Assembly (NCBI GenBank): GCA_015234525.1
Contig: JADGMX010000041.1
Location: 248,001 to 312,000 of the forward strand
Direction of reading: 5' to 3'
DNA length: 64,000 nucleotides
Origin: Flavobacterium sp.
Lineage (GTDB): Bacteria > Bacteroidota > Bacteroidia > Flavobacteriales > Flavobacteriaceae
Every line of letters begins with the position of its first letter. Positions within the stretch are counted from its first letter, which is position 1. The position numbers and the translations under genes were made by a program. The notes beneath the pieces are model-generated. The model did not search any database. It was not told where the DNA came from and saw only the letters and a program-made list of their open reading frames with translations. This document shows positions 1 through 10,178 of the stretch, in pieces.

Positions 1-553
1 CATCAATTTTAACAATGATGACGCTGTCTTTGAGTTCGTCTTTCATTTTCGCGAGAAACGGCGCCATTTTTTTGCACGGCCCACACCATTCGGCGTAGAA
101 ATCGATAAGAACTTTTCGATCTGATTTTACAAGTTGTTCGAAATCGGCAACCGACATTCCGCTATCGCGATGGGAAGCGGTTACGGTTGGTTTTCCGGCT
201 GCGTTCCATTTTACGATGCCGCCATCAAGGTTGTATACTTCCTGAAATCCCATTGCTTTAAGCTTTTTCACTGCCGATGAACTTCTTCCACCTGAAAGAC
301 AATAGACTAAAACCGGTTTAGACTTATCGAGTTTTGCCGCGTTTTTCTCGAAATCAGCTGATTTTATGTCGGCGTTTTGTGCATTTTTAATATGTTGAGG
401 GCCGAATTCTTCGCTTGTCCGCACATCTAAAATTTGAACATCGCCGCTCATTTTCTCGGCAAATGCGTCGGGTGAAAGATCGGTTGATTTTTCAGATTGA
501 CCCTGACAGCCGAAAGCGATAAAAGCGACTAAAACGTAAAGTAAGTTTTTCAT
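1..553 (-). CDS. Rhodanese-thioredoxin fusion (putative lipoprotein), C-terminus cut by window edge
   Basis: Minus-strand translation [23 protein letters not shown]... has a lipobox-like FGC, rhodanese YCLSGGRSS and thioredoxin EWCGPCKK; start overlaps recF stop (ATGA). Confidence 0.85.
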   Translation of the reverse strand, partial: MKNLLYVLVAFIAFGCQGQSEKSTDLSPDAFAEKMSGDVQILDVRTSEEFGPQHIKNAQNADIKSADFEKNAAKLDKSKPVLVYCLSGGRSSSAVKKLKAMGFQEVYNLDGGIVKWNAAGKPTVTASHRDSGMSVADFEQLVKSDRKVLIDFYAEWCGPCKKMAPFLAKMKDELKDSVIIVKID

Positions 554-1638
554 GATTTGGAGATATTAAACATTTTATAACTCTGGTGAGTCGATCGGAC
601 AATGGCTTCGGTGCGTTCCGGATGCGTGTCAGAAATAAACAGTTGGCCAAAATCGTCGTTGTTGACCATTTCGACGATCTTGCTCACGCGAAATTCATCT
701 AATTTATCAAATATGTCGTCAAACAACAAAATCGGTTTTTGGCCGCTTTTCTTCCGAAGAAATTCGAATTGCGCCAATTTCAGTGCAATCAGAAACGATT
801 TTTGCTGGCCTTGCGACCCGAATTTTTTGATCGGATGACCATCAATCTCAAACAATAAATCGTCTTTGTGGATTCCGGTTGAGGTATATTGCAAAACTTT
901 GTCGCGATCGAACGTTTGCGCGAGCAATTCCAAATAATCCTTGTCGGAGAGGTCACTTTGATAAATCAGCTGGACGTTCTCGGCAGATTCGGTGATGGCG
1001 TGATGATGCTTGTTGAAAATCGGAATAAAATCGCCGATAAAGTTTCGCCTGCTTTCAAAAATCGGCTGACCAAGCGCGTTGAGTTGCTCGTTGTAAATCT
1101 GCAGGGTTTCTTTGTCAAACGTGCGATTCGCCGCAAAATACTTCAATAGCGCATTCCGCTGCGACAATACTTTTTGATACTGAATCAATCGCTGAAGATA
1201 CATCGGATCTAACTGCGAGATCACGCTGTCGATAAAACGGCGTCTTGTCTCGCTGCCTTCGGTAATCAAATCGCGATCGGAAGGCGAAATCATCACCAGC
1301 GGAATAAAGCCCACATGTTCCGAAAATTTGTCATACGATTTGCCATTTCGCTTTAGGATTTTCTTTTGTCCTTTTTTCAAGCTGCAAACAACAGTTTCTT
1401 CACGGCCGTCTTTTTCAAACGCGCCTTCAACAACAAAAAATTCTTCGCCATGCCGAATGTTTTGCACCGCTAAAGGATTAAAATAGCTTTTGCCGTGCGC
1501 GAGATGATATATCGAATCCAGAACATTTGTTTTGCCAATGCCATTTCGGCCAACAAAACAATTGATCTTCTGATCGAAATCGAAGTTGCCCTCGTCAATA
1601 TTTTTGTAGTTAAAAAGTGAAAGTCGCTTTAAATGCAT
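550..1638 (-). CDS. recF: DNA replication/repair protein RecF
   Basis: [17 protein letters not shown]..., Walker [10 protein letters not shown], signature [10 protein letters not shown], Walker [14 protein letters not shown]; start set at the internal Met downstream of a -7 box. Confidence 0.93.
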   Translation of the reverse strand: MHLKRLSLFNYKNIDEGNFDFDQKINCFVGRNGIGKTNVLDSIYHLAHGKSYFNPLAVQNIRHGEEFFVVEGAFEKDGREETVVCSLKKGQKKILKRNGKSYDKFSEHVGFIPLVMISPSDRDLITEGSETRRRFIDSVISQLDPMYLQRLIQYQKVLSQRNALLKYFAANRTFDKETLQIYNEQLNALGQPIFESRRNFIGDFIPIFNKHHHAITESAENVQLIYQSDLSDKDYLELLAQTFDRDKVLQYTSTGIHKDDLLFEIDGHPIKKFGSQGQQKSFLIALKLAQFEFLRKKSGQKPILLFDDIFDKLDEFRVSKIVEMVNNDDFGQLFISDTHPERTEAIVRSTHQSYKMFNISKS

Positions 1639-1665
1639 TCCTCGTGAAGACGTTGGAGATTGGTG

Positions 1666-1673
1666 CAAAAGTA
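1666..1673 (-). promoter_or_regulatory. Bacteroidetes-type -7 box TACTTTTG upstream of recF
   Basis: Matches TAnnTTTG; about 28 nt upstream of ATG at 1638. Confidence 0.55.
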
Positions 1674-1838
1674 CGTCGGATTTACGCCATCGCAAAACGT
1701 CTGCAAATTATTGAAAAAAAAGGGATTTGAGTGGTTTTAAAATCTTGAATTTCGCGGTTCTCAGCTGATTTCCGATAGTGAAAAATCAGAGGAAAAGATT
1801 AAAGTCGGTTATTTTTGTGTGAGTTTGAATAAAAATTT

Positions 1839-1846
1839 TATTTTTG
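1839..1846 (+). promoter_or_regulatory. -7 box TATTTTTG upstream of TPR protein gene
   Basis: Matches TAnnTTTG; about 22 nt upstream of ATG. Confidence 0.55.
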
Positions 1847-1867
1847 CGGCTCACTAATTTAAAATAA

Positions 1868-2650
1868 ATGGCAACGTATAACAAACGAGGTTACAAACTT
1901 CCTAAGGAAAAAGCGGAAAAAGGTGACGAATATATCGAAGACGACGTAATGATCGACGAAACTGAAAGTACCACAGCAGGCGTTTTTTCTAAACTGGATG
2001 AAGGTGCTTCAAAGACAGAAGAATGGGTAGCTAAAAATCAAAAGTATATTCTTATCATACTTGGAGCAATAGCGTTGCTTACTGTCGGTTATGTCGTTTA
2101 TCAGAAATTTGTTGCTGAGCCAAAGGAAACTGAAGCAGCAAACGAAATGTTCGTTGCACAACAAAATTTCCAACAAGCTATTGACGGTGTTGCCAGCGAT
2201 TCACTTTTCAATCTTGCCCTTAACGGTGCCGATGGAAAACTAGGATTTATTCAAATCGCCGATCAGTATTCAGGTACTGATGCCGGAAATCTTGCTAATT
2301 ACTACGCCGGAGTTTCATTCCTGCACACAGGTAAGTACGTTGACGCGATTAAATATCTTGACGAGTTCAAAGCCGACAGCAAAATGCTTGATGCTTTGGC
2401 AAAAGGCGCAATTGGCGATGCTTTTGCTCAGCGTAACCAACTAAAAGAAGCGGCTGAATACTACGTAAAAGCTGCTGATGTTGAGGAAAATGAATTCACA
2501 AGACCACGTTTCTTGCTAAAAGCCGGTCAGGTTCAATTGGCACTCGGAAACAAAGCAGACGCACTTAAGAATTTTACTGAGATCAAAGAAAAATACATGT
2601 CAACTCCGGAAGGCGCTACCATCGACGCCATGATCGGATTGGCACAATAA
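1868..2650 (+). CDS. Single-TM tetratricopeptide-repeat protein (YfgM-like)
   Basis: TM segment YILIILGAIALLTVGYVVY followed by TPR-like helices. Confidence 0.75.
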   Translation: MATYNKRGYKLPKEKAEKGDEYIEDDVMIDETESTTAGVFSKLDEGASKTEEWVAKNQKYILIILGAIALLTVGYVVYQKFVAEPKETEAANEMFVAQQNFQQAIDGVASDSLFNLALNGADGKLGFIQIADQYSGTDAGNLANYYAGVSFLHTGKYVDAIKYLDEFKADSKMLDALAKGAIGDAFAQRNQLKEAAEYYVKAADVEENEFTRPRFLLKAGQVQLALGNKADALKNFTEIKEKYMSTPEGATIDAMIGLAQ

Positions 2651-2651
2651 G

Positions 2652-3140
2652 ATGGCCACAGCAAATAAAAATCTTTCAGAATACGACAAAAATGCAATCC
2701 CAAACGCGAAGGACATTCGGTTTGGGATTGTTGTTTCTGAGTGGAACGATCACATTACCAACGGACTCTACAATGGTGCTGAAGCGGCACTATTAGACTG
2801 TGGCGCGGTTGCCGAAAATATTATTCGGTGGAACGTTCCCGGGAGTTTCGAGCTGATTTACGGCGCGAAATTGATGTCGCAAGCCCGAAATGTAGACGTG
2901 GTGATCGTCATCGGTTGCGTGATTAAAGGCGAGACGCTGCACTTCGATTTTGTGTGCGATGGCGTTACCCAAGGAATCAAGGACCTCAATGTTCACGGCG
3001 ATATTCCGGTCATTTTCTGCGTATTGACCGATAATAACGAGCAGCAATCAATCGATCGAAGCGGTGGTGCTCACGGCAACAAGGGAACCGAAGCCGCAAT
3101 CGCTGCAATTAAAATGGCGGATTTGCGTCGAAACGCGTAG
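2652..3140 (+). CDS. ribH: 6,7-dimethyl-8-ribityllumazine synthase
   Basis: IRFGIVVSEWNDHITNGLYNGA, VPGSFELIYGAK, IGCVIKGETLHFDFVCDGVTQGI, GNKGTEAA. Confidence 0.95.
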   Translation: MATANKNLSEYDKNAIPNAKDIRFGIVVSEWNDHITNGLYNGAEAALLDCGAVAENIIRWNVPGSFELIYGAKLMSQARNVDVVIVIGCVIKGETLHFDFVCDGVTQGIKDLNVHGDIPVIFCVLTDNNEQQSIDRSGGAHGNKGTEAAIAAIKMADLRRNA

Positions 3141-3146
3141 TTTTTG

Positions 3147-3260
3147 GGCGTTACCTGCGGCCCGTGCTGTTCGCTGCAATCTTTTTTAAGCCAGATATCA
3201 GTTGCCATTATTTCACATTCCAGGTAGCTTAAAAAGGATTTCCGCTTCCATCACTAACGC
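3147..3260 (+). repeat. Dispersed structured intergenic element, class II copy (a)
   Basis: GGGCGTTACC...GTGCTGTTCGCTGCAATCTTTTTTAAGC...GCTTAAAAAGGATTTCCGCTTCCATCACTAACGC; outer GCGTT/AACGC and GTG/CAC pairings. Confidence 0.8.
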
Positions 3261-3345
3261 GAAATGTGATAATGTAACAATGTAGCAATGTGGAAATGTA
3301 GCAATGTGGAAATTTCACAATTTGGAAATTTGAGAATTTGAAAAG
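3261..3345. repeat. Low-complexity degenerate tandem repeat (AATGTAGCAATGTGGAAA / AATTTGGAAATTTGA units)
   Basis: Repeated words ATGTAGCAATGTGGAA and AATTTGGAAATTTG; TGGAAATGTAGCAATG recurs at about 62831. Confidence 0.65.
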
Positions 3346-3469
3346 GCGAGCTGAGGGAGTCGCGGTTTCGCAAAGAAATTTTGGCGAGGTCGGTGCATTT
3401 TCAGATGTTAACATCAAACCTCGTTTCAACTAATTTGACTAACTTTACACGTTATTCGAAACGCCATTC

Positions 3470-5332
3470 ATGTCTAGTATCATCCAATTACTTCCCGACC
3501 ACGTTGCCAATCAGATAGCGGCTGGAGAAGTTGTTCAACGGCCCGCATCGGTAGTCAAGGAACTTCTTGAAAATGCGGTCGATGCAAAGGCAACCGATAT
3601 AAAATTAATCATTAAAGACGCTGGAAAATCGCTTGTTCAAGTCATTGATAATGGCGTTGGAATGAGTGTTACCGACGCGCGACTTTGCTTCGAGCGACAT
3701 GCAACTTCCAAGATTCGCAAAGCCGAAGACCTCTTCACGCTTTTCACAAAGGGTTTCCGCGGAGAAGCATTGGCTTCAATTGCGGCAATCGCGCATGTCG
3801 AGATGAAAACGCGTCAGGAAGACGACGAGCTCGGTCATCACATTATCATCGAAGGAAGCCGATTTGTGAGTCAGGATGTGGCCGTTCTGCCAAAAGGAAC
3901 CTCATTCGCAATAAAAAATCTGTTTTTCAATATTCCCGCTCGCCGGAACTTTCTAAAATCGGAAGTTGTCGAACAGCGTCACATCGTCGATGAATTTCAG
4001 CGGGTTGCTCTGGCGCATCCACAAATTCACTTTACCATGTATCACAATGGAAGTGAAATGTTCAACCTTCCGCCATCAAATCTGCGACAGCGTATCGTCG
4101 GAATTTTTTCTGGAAAAACCAATGAAAAACTCGTTCCGATTCAGGAAGAGACCGAAATTCTCAGCATCCAGGGCTTTGTCACCAAACCGGAATTTGCCAA
4201 GAAAAATCGCGGTGAACAATTCTTTTTTGTCAATAACCGGTATATCAAGAGCGGCTATTTGCATCATGCGGTAATGTCGGCTTATGAAGGCCTGTTAAAA
4301 GATGGCTGCCAACCCGGATATTTTATTTATTTAAATGTTCCGCCACATTCGATTGATATCAACATTCACCCAACCAAGACCGAGATTAAATTCGACGATG
4401 AACATGCGCTTTATGCCATTCTTCGATCAACAGTCAAACATAGTCTGGGTCAGTTTAATGTAAGTCCGGTGCTCGATTTTGATCGCGATTCAAATCTCGA
4501 TACTCCGTATTCGTATCAAAACAAAGACGCTGCTTATCCGCTGATTCAGGTTGATAGCAACTACAATCCGTTTATCGACCAAAAGCAAGAGCGAACCGCA
4601 ACCGGAACAAACTTTAGACCGTATAAAAACGAATCGCCATCGTGGGAATCAATGTACACCGATCTGAAAACCGATACCGAAACGCTGACCGGAAATTTTA
4701 ACGACATTCAGTTTGAAAACGAGGAAGTCACATCGTCGCTTTTCGATGATCAGCCAATCGCGACACAGGTTCACAAGACTTATCAAATTCACCGAAAATA
4801 CATTGTCAGTCCAATAAAATCAGGAATGGTGATTATCGATCAACAGCGCGCGCACCAACGGGTTTTGTATGAAGGATTCTTAACGAGCATGACCGTTTTT
4901 CAAGCGTCAAGTCAGCAGTTACTATTCCCTTTAAATTTGTATTTTTCGTCAGGCGAATTACAGCTGATAAACGAATTGAAACCGTCATTGGTCAACACTG
5001 GCTTTGTGTTTGAAGAAACCGCTGCCGATCACGTGATTATTTCCGGAGTTCCCGTCAATGTGACTGAAAGCGAAGTGTCGATCGTACTCGAGCAATTGCT
5101 CAGCGACCTTCACGACGGCATTCCGGAGAGCAGTTTTAGCCAGAATGATTCGATTGCCAAATCAATGGCGCGTAGTCTCGCCGTAAAAACCGGGACTTAT
5201 CTAACCGAAAAGGAACAGGAAAATCTGTTGAATAACCTTTTTGCGTGTAAGGAACCAAATGTTTCACCATTTCAAAAACCGACCTTCATCACCGTAAGTG
5301 TAGAAGATCTCGATAAAAAGTTTACAGTATGA
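3470..5332 (+). CDS. mutL: DNA mismatch repair endonuclease MutL
   Basis: IIQLLPDHVANQIAAGEVVQRPASVVKELLENAVDA, GFRGEALASIAAIAHVEM, IHPTKTEIKF. Confidence 0.96.
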   Translation: MSSIIQLLPDHVANQIAAGEVVQRPASVVKELLENAVDAKATDIKLIIKDAGKSLVQVIDNGVGMSVTDARLCFERHATSKIRKAEDLFTLFTKGFRGEALASIAAIAHVEMKTRQEDDELGHHIIIEGSRFVSQDVAVLPKGTSFAIKNLFFNIPARRNFLKSEVVEQRHIVDEFQRVALAHPQIHFTMYHNGSEMFNLPPSNLRQRIVGIFSGKTNEKLVPIQEETEILSIQGFVTKPEFAKKNRGEQFFFVNNRYIKSGYLHHAVMSAYEGLLKDGCQPGYFIYLNVPPHSIDINIHPTKTEIKFDDEHALYAILRSTVKHSLGQFNVSPVLDFDRDSNLDTPYSYQNKDAAYPLIQVDSNYNPFIDQKQERTATGTNFRPYKNESPSWESMYTDLKTDTETLTGNFNDIQFENEEVTSSLFDDQPIATQVHKTYQIHRKYIVSPIKSGMVIIDQQRAHQRVLYEGFLTSMTVFQASSQQLLFPLNLYFSSGELQLINELKPSLVNTGFVFEETAADHVIISGVPVNVTESEVSIVLEQLLSDLHDGIPESSFSQNDSIAKSMARSLAVKTGTYLTEKEQENLLNNLFACKEPNVSPFQKPTFITVSVEDLDKKFTV

Positions 5333-6078
5333 TGAATATCACACCGGTTGTCAAGCAACTTTTGATAATCAATATTCTATTTTTTATAGGAACAGAATTC
5401 GTTGGCGACCAGGCCTATCGGATATTCTCGCTGTTCTTTCCCGAAAATCCGAACTTTCAGTTTTGGCAGCCGCTTTCCCATATGTTTATGCATGGAAACT
5501 TGATGCATATCTTTTTTAACATGTTTGCGCTTTTTTCTTTTGGTTCGGCTCTGGAACAAATGTGGGGCGGGAAGAAGTTTTTGTTTTTTTATATTTCGTG
5601 CGGACTCGGCGCTGCGCTTCTTCATACGGGGGTGAATTACTACGAATATTTGCAAGGCTATGATTTACTGATCAACGCCGGATTTTCAGATACCGAAATC
5701 ATGTCGCTTTTAAACGGCGGACAAGTGCCTTTGGGAACTCGCGAGAATATTGATTCGGCTTTGTTGCAGAATTTTTATAGCGCGTATCACGTTCCGGCCG
5801 TTGGCGCTTCAGGAGCGGTTTACGGACTTTTGGTCGCCTTTGCGTTTATGGTTCCGAATGCCGAACTTATGATGCTTTTCATTCCAATTCCGATTAAAGC
5901 CAAATATTTTGTACCCGGACTTTTACTGCTGGATCTTTATCTGGGAATCACCGGAAAATCTATCTTTGGAGGCGGCGGTGGAATCGCACACTTTGCACAT
6001 ATCGGTGGTGCATTAGTCGGCTTTATTATGATGTATTTCTGGAAAAAGACTCAATTCGATAACAACAGATGGTACTAA
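5329..6078 (+). CDS. Rhomboid family intramembrane serine protease
   Basis: HMFMHGNLMHIFFNMFALF, catalytic GASGAVYGLL, HFAHIGGALVGF. Confidence 0.9.
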   Translation: MMNITPVVKQLLIINILFFIGTEFVGDQAYRIFSLFFPENPNFQFWQPLSHMFMHGNLMHIFFNMFALFSFGSALEQMWGGKKFLFFYISCGLGAALLHTGVNYYEYLQGYDLLINAGFSDTEIMSLLNGGQVPLGTRENIDSALLQNFYSAYHVPAVGASGAVYGLLVAFAFMVPNAELMMLFIPIPIKAKYFVPGLLLLDLYLGITGKSIFGGGGGIAHFAHIGGALVGFIMMYFWKKTQFDNNRWY

Positions 6079-6079
6079 G

Positions 6080-6943
6080 ATGAATTTTTTAGATGAATTA
6101 AAATGGCAGTATAAATCCGGTGGATTCGAGCAAAAAGTAATCTATTGGAACGTGGCTGTTTTTCTGATCTCACTCGTTTTATTCTTTAAGTTTAAGGCGG
6201 GCTACTTCGATTATCCGTCGTGGTTGGCGTTGCATTCTGATTTCGGTACTGCAATAACGCGCCCATGGACGTTTCTGACTTATGCGTTTTTTCACGCCAA
6301 TTTTTTTCACCTGCTTTTTAACATGATCATCCTGAATTTTGCAGGCCGCCTCTTTATCACGTATTTCACGCAATCTCAGTTTATCGGATTGTATATCTTG
6401 AGTGCAATTTTTGCTGGGATTATCTTTGTCTTTTCGTATTATCTCCTTGATCTTCGCTCGACGATTGTTGGCGCATCAGGTGCGATAATGGCTATTTTGG
6501 TCGCTACAACCACATATGCCCCGATGATGCAATTGCGTTTGCTGCTAATCGGAACCGTGCGGTTGTGGCAATTAACAGCCGTAGTTGTATTATTGGATCT
6601 CATCTATATATTTGCAGATAACACCGGTGGACATATCGCACATTTAGCAGGAGCTTTCTTCGGATTTGCCTATATCAAATTGTTGCAGAACGGAACAGAT
6701 CTCAGCAAGATTTTTACGATGGTTTCAGATGCTGTTTCAAAGCGCTTTTCGAAGAACAGAGTACCATTCACGAAGGTGCACCGCAATAGTCCGGTAACGC
6801 CGCCAAAAACAACATCGCGGATCGTCACAAAAGACAAAACGCAACAACAAATCGACGAAATTCTCGATAAGATAAGTCAATCAGGTTACGACAGCCTGAC
6901 AAAGGACGAAAAGGAATTTTTGTTCCGCGCCGGAAAACAATAA
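6080..6943 (+). CDS. Rhomboid family intramembrane serine protease (second paralog)
   Basis: YAFFHANFFHLLFNMI, GASGAIMAIL, GGHIAHLAGAFFGF. Confidence 0.9.
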   Translation: MNFLDELKWQYKSGGFEQKVIYWNVAVFLISLVLFFKFKAGYFDYPSWLALHSDFGTAITRPWTFLTYAFFHANFFHLLFNMIILNFAGRLFITYFTQSQFIGLYILSAIFAGIIFVFSYYLLDLRSTIVGASGAIMAILVATTTYAPMMQLRLLLIGTVRLWQLTAVVVLLDLIYIFADNTGGHIAHLAGAFFGFAYIKLLQNGTDLSKIFTMVSDAVSKRFSKNRVPFTKVHRNSPVTPPKTTSRIVTKDKTQQQIDEILDKISQSGYDSLTKDEKEFLFRAGKQ

Positions 6944-6946
6944 GCA

Positions 6947-7993
6947 ATGAAACGACTTTCGTGGTTTAATAAGACGGTGTTCTTTTTTAATATACTGATA
7001 GCGGTACTAACATTCCTCGCTTATGTTTTGCCGTTTCTTGCCCCGAAGCTCTTTCCGATCTTATCCGTTCTCACTTTTATTCTGCCGCTATTTCTGATTT
7101 TAAACGGCATCTTTTTCTTTTATTGGGCAATTCAGCTCCGACGACAAGTTGTGCTTTCGGGAATCGTTCTCTTGATCGGGATTACATTTATCAATAAATT
7201 TTACAAATTCTCGTCAATCGATTTGCCGGAACATGAACGCGATTTTACGGTGATGAGTTACAACGCACGACTGTTTAATCTCTTTAAGTGGATTGCATCC
7301 GACGATGTACCAAAAGAAATCCAGAAATTTATCAATGAACAAAATCCGGATATCTTGTGTATTCAGGAATATTCGTCGGCCGCAAACATCGATTTAAAAG
7401 CTTATCCGCATAAATTCATTTTGATGCGTGGCGATAAAATTAAAACCGGTCACGGAATTTTTTCAAAATACAAAATCATCGATCAGGGCAACATCGACTT
7501 CCCAAATTCGGATAACAATGTCGTTTATGCCGATCTCAAAAAAGGTTTGGATACGATCAGGGTTTATAGCATGCATCTGCAATCCACTAAAATTACACCC
7601 GATGTCGACGGCATAAGTCAGGATATCAACGGACTCGATCAAAGACGGTCGTCACAAATTTTTAGGCGGATGAGCATCGCTTTTCGCGAACAGCAACTTC
7701 AGGCTGAAATCATTCGCAAGCACAAAGAAGAGTCGCCTTATCCGGTTATCATTTGCGGGGATATGAATAACAGCGCGTTTTCGTACGTATATCGAAGCAT
7801 CAAAGGTGACCTGAATGATACGTTTGAAGAAGGCGGAAATGGTTTTGGCCAAACCTACCATTTTAAGTACTATCCGGCCCGAATCGACTATATTTTTGCA
7901 GATAAAAAGATGAAAGTAAAGGAATTTAAAAACTTTCCGAACTTCGTCAATTCAGATCACTATCCAATCATGACCCGACTATTTATCGAGTAA
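6947..7993 (+). CDS. Membrane-anchored endonuclease/exonuclease/phosphatase family protein
   Basis: N-terminal TM segments, then FTVMSYNARLFN, ILCIQEYSS, VIICGDMNNSAFSYVYR, ARIDYIFAD, NSDHYPIMTRL. Confidence 0.88.
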   Translation: MKRLSWFNKTVFFFNILIAVLTFLAYVLPFLAPKLFPILSVLTFILPLFLILNGIFFFYWAIQLRRQVVLSGIVLLIGITFINKFYKFSSIDLPEHERDFTVMSYNARLFNLFKWIASDDVPKEIQKFINEQNPDILCIQEYSSAANIDLKAYPHKFILMRGDKIKTGHGIFSKYKIIDQGNIDFPNSDNNVVYADLKKGLDTIRVYSMHLQSTKITPDVDGISQDINGLDQRRSSQIFRRMSIAFREQQLQAEIIRKHKEESPYPVIICGDMNNSAFSYVYRSIKGDLNDTFEEGGNGFGQTYHFKYYPARIDYIFADKKMKVKEFKNFPNFVNSDHYPIMTRLFIE

Positions 7994-8606
7994 TTAAATG
8001 CTGCTTTTGCAAATAATCAAGTGCATGTCGCCCTTCGTTAAAAAGCAGGTCTAGGGTGCTTAAATTGTTTAAAAACCCGTATTTTTCGCCGAAAACCTGA
8101 GTATATTGTTCAAATTCCGACTCGTCTTTCTTGCCGGTCGCCAGTAATCTAAGATCGGTTTTAGATCCTGATTCGTGGAAATATTCGGTTGTTTTTTCGA
8201 ATGATAACGACATCTTGAGACACTTCGAAATAATATCAATCGTATCAAAATTCAAATCGTGTAGAAACGTGTATTTCTTCTCAAAAACAGGCATGATCGC
8301 ATCTTCAAAGAACTCGAAAAAAGGTGAGGAGCGATAAGCAGCTTCAAGCGATTTATAATGTTGCTTCTGCCAATCGAACGCGGTCTCCAGCTTGATATCC
8401 TTTGTTTTTTGATGACGGTCTTTTGTGTGCTTTACCGGAATGTTTAGCAACTGTTTGCCATTCGGACTATAAATATACATCCGGTTGCGGTTGGTTTGCT
8501 TTTGAAAATTATCTTCAACTTCAAAAATGACTTTTTCTGCATTTGCCATCGCCACAAAATGGCTGATCGACGGAAAATAGGTCGGATAGATCAGAACTTC
8601 TTTCAT
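7983..8606 (-). CDS. WbqC family protein
   Basis: YPTYFPSISHFVAMANAEKVIFEVEDNFQKQTNRNRMYI...GKQLLNIPVKH. Confidence 0.82.
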   Translation of the reverse strand: MKEVLIYPTYFPSISHFVAMANAEKVIFEVEDNFQKQTNRNRMYIYSPNGKQLLNIPVKHTKDRHQKTKDIKLETAFDWQKQHYKSLEAAYRSSPFFEFFEDAIMPVFEKKYTFLHDLNFDTIDIISKCLKMSLSFEKTTEYFHESGSKTDLRLLATGKKDESEFEQYTQVFGEKYGFLNNLSTLDLLFNEGRHALDYLQKQHLITR

Positions 8607-10153
8607 TACGAATTTTGCTGTGCTTTTTTCTTTCTCTTGATGAAAAAATCGATTGCGAAGTACGCGCCGAGTAAGATCAAAAAGAATTTAAAATACGAGA
8701 CAGGTTCGCCATCGCCACCAACAGTGGTAAACATTCGCTCCCATCTGATTTTATCCAAACCGCGCTTATGCGGATCCAGACTCAACCAAATAAAGACCGG
8801 TTTTCCAACGATGTGATTTTCTGGAACATAACCCCAATTACGGCTGTCCTCCGAATTGTGACGGTTGTCTCCCATCATCCAATAATAATTCTGCTTAAAC
8901 GTATATTTTGTTGTCGGCTGACCGTTAATGCGGATCTCATTTCCGTTAACAATCAACTCATTTTGCTCATATTCCTGAATAATGCGCTTGTAGAAGGGAA
9001 GTGTCTCAACGTTCAAATCCACTGTAACATCTTTCTTCGGAATGTAAATCGGACCCATATTGTCGATGTTCCAGTTCTTGCTATACGGGAATGTTCGCGG
9101 ATCAGGGGTGTCCATCACATATCTCTCGACAGACGTGACAACAGGATTGTTGCGGAGTCTTTCTGCAGCTTCTTCGGTAATTGCCTGAAATTCGTAAGCA
9201 GTCGCATTTACTTGTCTGAAACCATCAGTAATTCCTAATTCGAATAGCAAATACGCAGGGTCAAGCGGAGTGCCGTTCGTGATTACAATATGCGCATACT
9301 GCGGTCTTGCGCGATCTGACAAAATAAGTTTCTTGCCATTAATGTGAACATACCCGTCAATAACTGACAAGCTATCGCCCGGCGTACCAACACAACGTTT
9401 AACATAGTTTGATTTTTTATCAACCGGTTTGTATGCGCGTCTTCCGGAACGGTCGAAAAATTTGTAAACCGTATCAACAGGCCAGTTAAAAACCACGATG
9501 TCGTTTTTCTCAGGAGCTTCAGTCCCGGGAAGCCTGAAATAGGGAAGTTGCGGCCAGCTCAAATACGATTTTGTGTTTACAATCGGCAGCGTATCGTGAA
9601 CCATCGGAGCAGCAATCGGTGTCATCGGCGTACGAGCACCGTAATTGAATTTACTGACAAAAAGAAAATCGCCGATCAACAATGTTTTTTCGAGTGATCC
9701 TGTCGGAATGTTAAAAGGCTGCATCACATACCCGTGAACAAGCGTGGCAACGACAATGGCAAACAACAACGAACTAATCGTGTCGCCGGCTTTTGTGTTC
9801 GGCTGTAAACTGCGGTCTGAAATGTAATTTAGCGGTTCAGTATAGTTGACGTAAACGATATATAATCCCAATGTGGCAATTCCGAGAATTGTATCAACCG
9901 TCGTATTTTTTCCAAAACTTCGCAGGGTTTCGACCCAGACCACCGGGAACATTACCAGATTTACAATCGGCACAAAAAGTAGAATTGTCCACCAGGTCGG
10001 GCGGTTTATGATTTTCATCAATACAATTGCGTTGTAGATCGGAACTGCCGCTTCCCAACGCTTTCTACCTGCCCCTTCGTATAATCGCCACGTTCCGGCA
10101 AAATGAATAATTTGAACGATCAGAAAAAAGATGAGCCATTGCATTAGTGTCAT
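8606..10153 (-). CDS. lepB: Signal peptidase I (long Bacteroidetes form)
   Basis: FNIPTGSLEKTLLIGDFLFVSKFNYG, KKSNYVKRCVGTPGDSLSV, YYWMMGDNRHNSEDSRNWGYVPENHIVGKP. Confidence 0.93.
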   Translation of the reverse strand: MTLMQWLIFFLIVQIIHFAGTWRLYEGAGRKRWEAAVPIYNAIVLMKIINRPTWWTILLFVPIVNLVMFPVVWVETLRSFGKNTTVDTILGIATLGLYIVYVNYTEPLNYISDRSLQPNTKAGDTISSLLFAIVVATLVHGYVMQPFNIPTGSLEKTLLIGDFLFVSKFNYGARTPMTPIAAPMVHDTLPIVNTKSYLSWPQLPYFRLPGTEAPEKNDIVVFNWPVDTVYKFFDRSGRRAYKPVDKKSNYVKRCVGTPGDSLSVIDGYVHINGKKLILSDRARPQYAHIVITNGTPLDPAYLLFELGITDGFRQVNATAYEFQAITEEAAERLRNNPVVTSVERYVMDTPDPRTFPYSKNWNIDNMGPIYIPKKDVTVDLNVETLPFYKRIIQEYEQNELIVNGNEIRINGQPTTKYTFKQNYYWMMGDNRHNSEDSRNWGYVPENHIVGKPVFIWLSLDPHKRGLDKIRWERMFTTVGGDGEPVSYFKFFLILLGAYFAIDFFIKRKKKAQQNS

Positions 10154-10178
10154 GGTATCGTATTTTATGCCTTTCGGC

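Noticed and set aside
602-1149. Plus-strand ORFs inside recF
   Set aside because: Antisense shadow ORFs of a well-supported gene; no recognisable domain.
3229-3429. 66-aa minus ORF with FSNFQIVKFPHCYISTLLHCYIITF
   Set aside because: Translation of the low-complexity repeat array and the end of element copy a.
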